Shown one piece after another: positions 62,376 to 64,000 of a stretch of 64,000 bases of DNA. Positions within the stretch are counted from its first letter, which is position 1, and each line of letters opens with the position of its first letter. Origin of the DNA: an uncultured Opitutales bacterium (lineage in GTDB: Bacteria; Verrucomicrobiota; Verrucomicrobiia; Opitutales; Intestinicryptomonadaceae); NCBI GenBank assembly GCA_900545705.1, contig URAK01000007.1:1-64000 (forward strand), written 5' to 3'. Made by a program: the position numbers and the translations under genes. The notes beneath the pieces were generated by a model. The model searched no databases and was not told where the DNA came from. It worked only from the letters and a program-made list of their open reading frames with translations.

Positions 62376-63749
62376 ATGCCTATTGATGCCGGACATGTAA
62401 ACGCTCTCGGCACGGAGCGGATATCGAAGCTCATTATCCGATATTCGATGCCGACGATGCTCTCGACAGTCGTCAACGCCTCGTACAACGTTGCCGACAG
62501 AATATTTGTGGGCAGAATGTGCGGCGAGGACGCGCTGGCGGCAATCACCGTATGCTTTTCGCCGACTCTCTTCCTGCTGGCGGTTGCGATGACAATCGGG
62601 CACGGCAGCGCTACAATGATTTCCATTTGCCTCGGGGCGGGGAAGCGCGAGGCGGCTGAAAAATTTCTAGGGCAGGCGTTTTTCCTTTTTATAGCTTTCT
62701 ATGTGGTTGTAGCGGCGATAACGCTTACCTTCATGCCCCAAATATTGTCGTTTTTCGGAGCCACCCCGAAAATTTTACCCGACGCATGCGCGTATTATTC
62801 CATAATAATCGGGGGACTTATTTTCGATAAAATATCGTTCGGAATGAACAATCTGGTCAGGGCTGAGGGAAGGCCGGTAATCGCCATGACTACCATAATA
62901 ATTGGCGGGCTTACCAATATATTTCTCGACTGGCTGTTTCTCGTAAAATGGGGCTGGGGAGTGCGGGGGGCCGCGATTGCGACGGTGCTTGCGCAGGCGT
63001 GCGCGTCATCGTGGGTTTTGGGATACTATGTCAGCGGAAAAAATTTCCTCAGAATAAGGCTCTCGAATATGAGGCCGTTTAAAAAGCTCTTGAAGCAGAT
63101 GGGGGCTGCGGGTTCGCCGTCGTTCATATTGCAGGCGTGCGCGGCGTTTTCGGTGTCGATATTTGTAATGCAAGCGCGCTTCTATGGTTCGGAGTCGGCG
63201 CTAGCGGTCATTGGGGTGTGCACGACAGTCATAACGTTCCTCTTCCTTCCGATAGTGGGGCTAAGCATGGGAATACAGCCGATTATCGGATACAACTGGG
63301 GGGCTAAAAACTTTAAGAGGGTGCGCAGGGCGTTTTCAAGGGCGCTTGGGGCTGCGACTGCAATTTGCGTGACAGGGTTTGCTGTCGCGGAGCTCTTTCC
63401 GGACATAATTTTTGAAATATTTCTCGGGGAGGATTCGCATCTGCTATCTACGGGCGAGGCCGCGTTGAGGCTGATGGTGGCCGGCATGCCGTTTATCGGG
63501 GTGAATATAGTGACTTCCGGATATTTCCAATCCATAAAGCGCCCGTCTGTGTCTATTTTTGTGACGATATTGCGCCAGATATTGTTTCTCGTGCCGGCGA
63601 TGTTTCTTTTGCCGAGGGTGTTCGGGCTTGGCGGCTTGTGGGCGAGCTTCCCGATAAGCGATTTCAGCGCGTTTGTTGCGACCCTGTTTTTTGTGCGCGC
63701 AGAAATGTCTGCTCTCCGCTCAAAAATATTGCTCGAAAACCGCCTGTAA
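62376..63749 (+). CDS. MATE-family efflux transporter
   Basis: Cation-coupled multidrug or metabolite exporter of 457 residues with twelve predicted membrane helices in two MatE repeats. Typical: ISKLIIRYSMPTMLSTVVNA at the start, YNVADRIFVGRM, GHGSATMISICLGAGKREAA, and the second-repeat LPIVGLSMGIQPIIGYNWGAKN. The last pattern is close to the MepA/DinF-like subgroup. Substrate unknown. No regulator is adjacent. Confidence 0.92.
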   Translation: MPIDAGHVNALGTERISKLIIRYSMPTMLSTVVNASYNVADRIFVGRMCGEDALAAITVCFSPTLFLLAVAMTIGHGSATMISICLGAGKREAAEKFLGQAFFLFIAFYVVVAAITLTFMPQILSFFGATPKILPDACAYYSIIIGGLIFDKISFGMNNLVRAEGRPVIAMTTIIIGGLTNIFLDWLFLVKWGWGVRGAAIATVLAQACASSWVLGYYVSGKNFLRIRLSNMRPFKKLLKQMGAAGSPSFILQACAAFSVSIFVMQARFYGSESALAVIGVCTTVITFLFLPIVGLSMGIQPIIGYNWGAKNFKRVRRAFSRALGAATAICVTGFAVAELFPDIIFEIFLGEDSHLLSTGEAALRLMVAGMPFIGVNIVTSGYFQSIKRPSVSIFVTILRQILFLVPAMFLLPRVFGLGGLWASFPISDFSAFVATLFFVRAEMSALRSKILLENRL

Positions 63750-64000
63750 TGCCTTTAAAAACGGCTGAGCGCGCAAAAACACATCGCGCCGCTTTACTCT
63801 ATGCCCGGTCCGGAAAGCCCATCGCGCTTTGACAATGCCCAAAAAGTCAAGATTTTGCTTAAAAACGATTTTGCAATGTTTTCCCCCGGTTTTTATATTG
63901 TTTGTATATTCGTAAATTTTTATTTTTTGCGCGCGGACGATAAAAAATCGCGGAACGCTAAAAAGATGTTGAAAAGCGTGCGCTTTTAAAGATACTCGAA
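63750..64000. other. Right end of the window
   Basis: 251 bp after the MATE gene; only short frames without motifs, no gene supported. Confidence 0.5.

Overview
The window reads as chromosomal DNA of a Gram-negative member of the Planctomycetes-Verrucomicrobia-Chlamydiae (PVC) superphylum, most likely Verrucomicrobiota (Opitutales/Puniceicoccales-like) or a close Lentisphaerota relative. Three things point there. A 52-residue small basic protein at 35457-35615 matches the family known only from Verrucomicrobia and Chlamydiae. The bacterial microcompartment (BMC) operon at 6602-13742 is of the Planctomycetes-Verrucomicrobia type. A PEP-CTERM protein and several secreted glycosidases suggest a polysaccharide-degrading lifestyle. 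No phage, insertion sequence or CRISPR array was seen.

Layout. 1-216: tRNA-Gln and tRNA-Ala on the minus strand. 479-6291: an RND efflux pair followed by an MscS-type channel. 6292-6601: a terminator and an AT-rich leader with two striking inverted repeats. 6602-13742: the BMC operon (PduL, three BMC-H, an acetate-kinase homologue, three BMC-P, aldehyde dehydrogenase, class II aldolase, LDH/MDH-family dehydrogenase). 14545-15594: GH26 enzyme, then tRNA-Leu. 16227-19015: DoxX protein, AraC regulator flanked by repeated operator-like sites, a short secreted ORF that may be a remnant, and a DMT transporter. 19078-21431: LemA and a membrane partner. 21604-29262: SMC, AlaRS, LeuB on the minus strand. 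29685-33960: secreted nuclease/phosphatase, MetRS, GH35-like enzyme. 34567-34935: RNase P RNA. 35457-39974: small basic protein, pyrBC, CPBP protease, ThiL. 40055-46339: a secreted protein of unknown function, a DEAD-box helicase, a SanA-like protein, a CDF transporter and CoaB. 46660-49846: minus-strand operon of RF2, a conserved protein, a lipoprotein and an M23 peptidase. 49991-51889: repeat-rich tail-anchored protein, thioredoxin, ABC ATPase. 52236-57677: GH29-like enzyme, PEP-CTERM protein and GH141-like beta-helix. 58543-63749: OmpA lipoprotein, GlgC, TyrRS, MATE transporter.

How the genes fit together. The BMC operon encodes a shell plus enzymes expected to split fuculose-1-phosphate or rhamnulose-1-phosphate into DHAP and lactaldehyde, oxidise lactaldehyde to lactyl-CoA, and recycle CoA and NAD inside the shell. 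The same window carries two secreted candidates for alpha-L-fucosidases (GH29-like and GH141-like) as well as GH26 and GH35 enzymes, so fucose-containing plant or algal glycans are a plausible source. The sugar isomerase, kinase and permease are not here. The most unusual parts are the acetate-kinase homologue with altered catalytic residues, the aldolase with a cysteine-rich segment and a helix that may target it to the compartment, and the leader inverted repeats in front of the operon.
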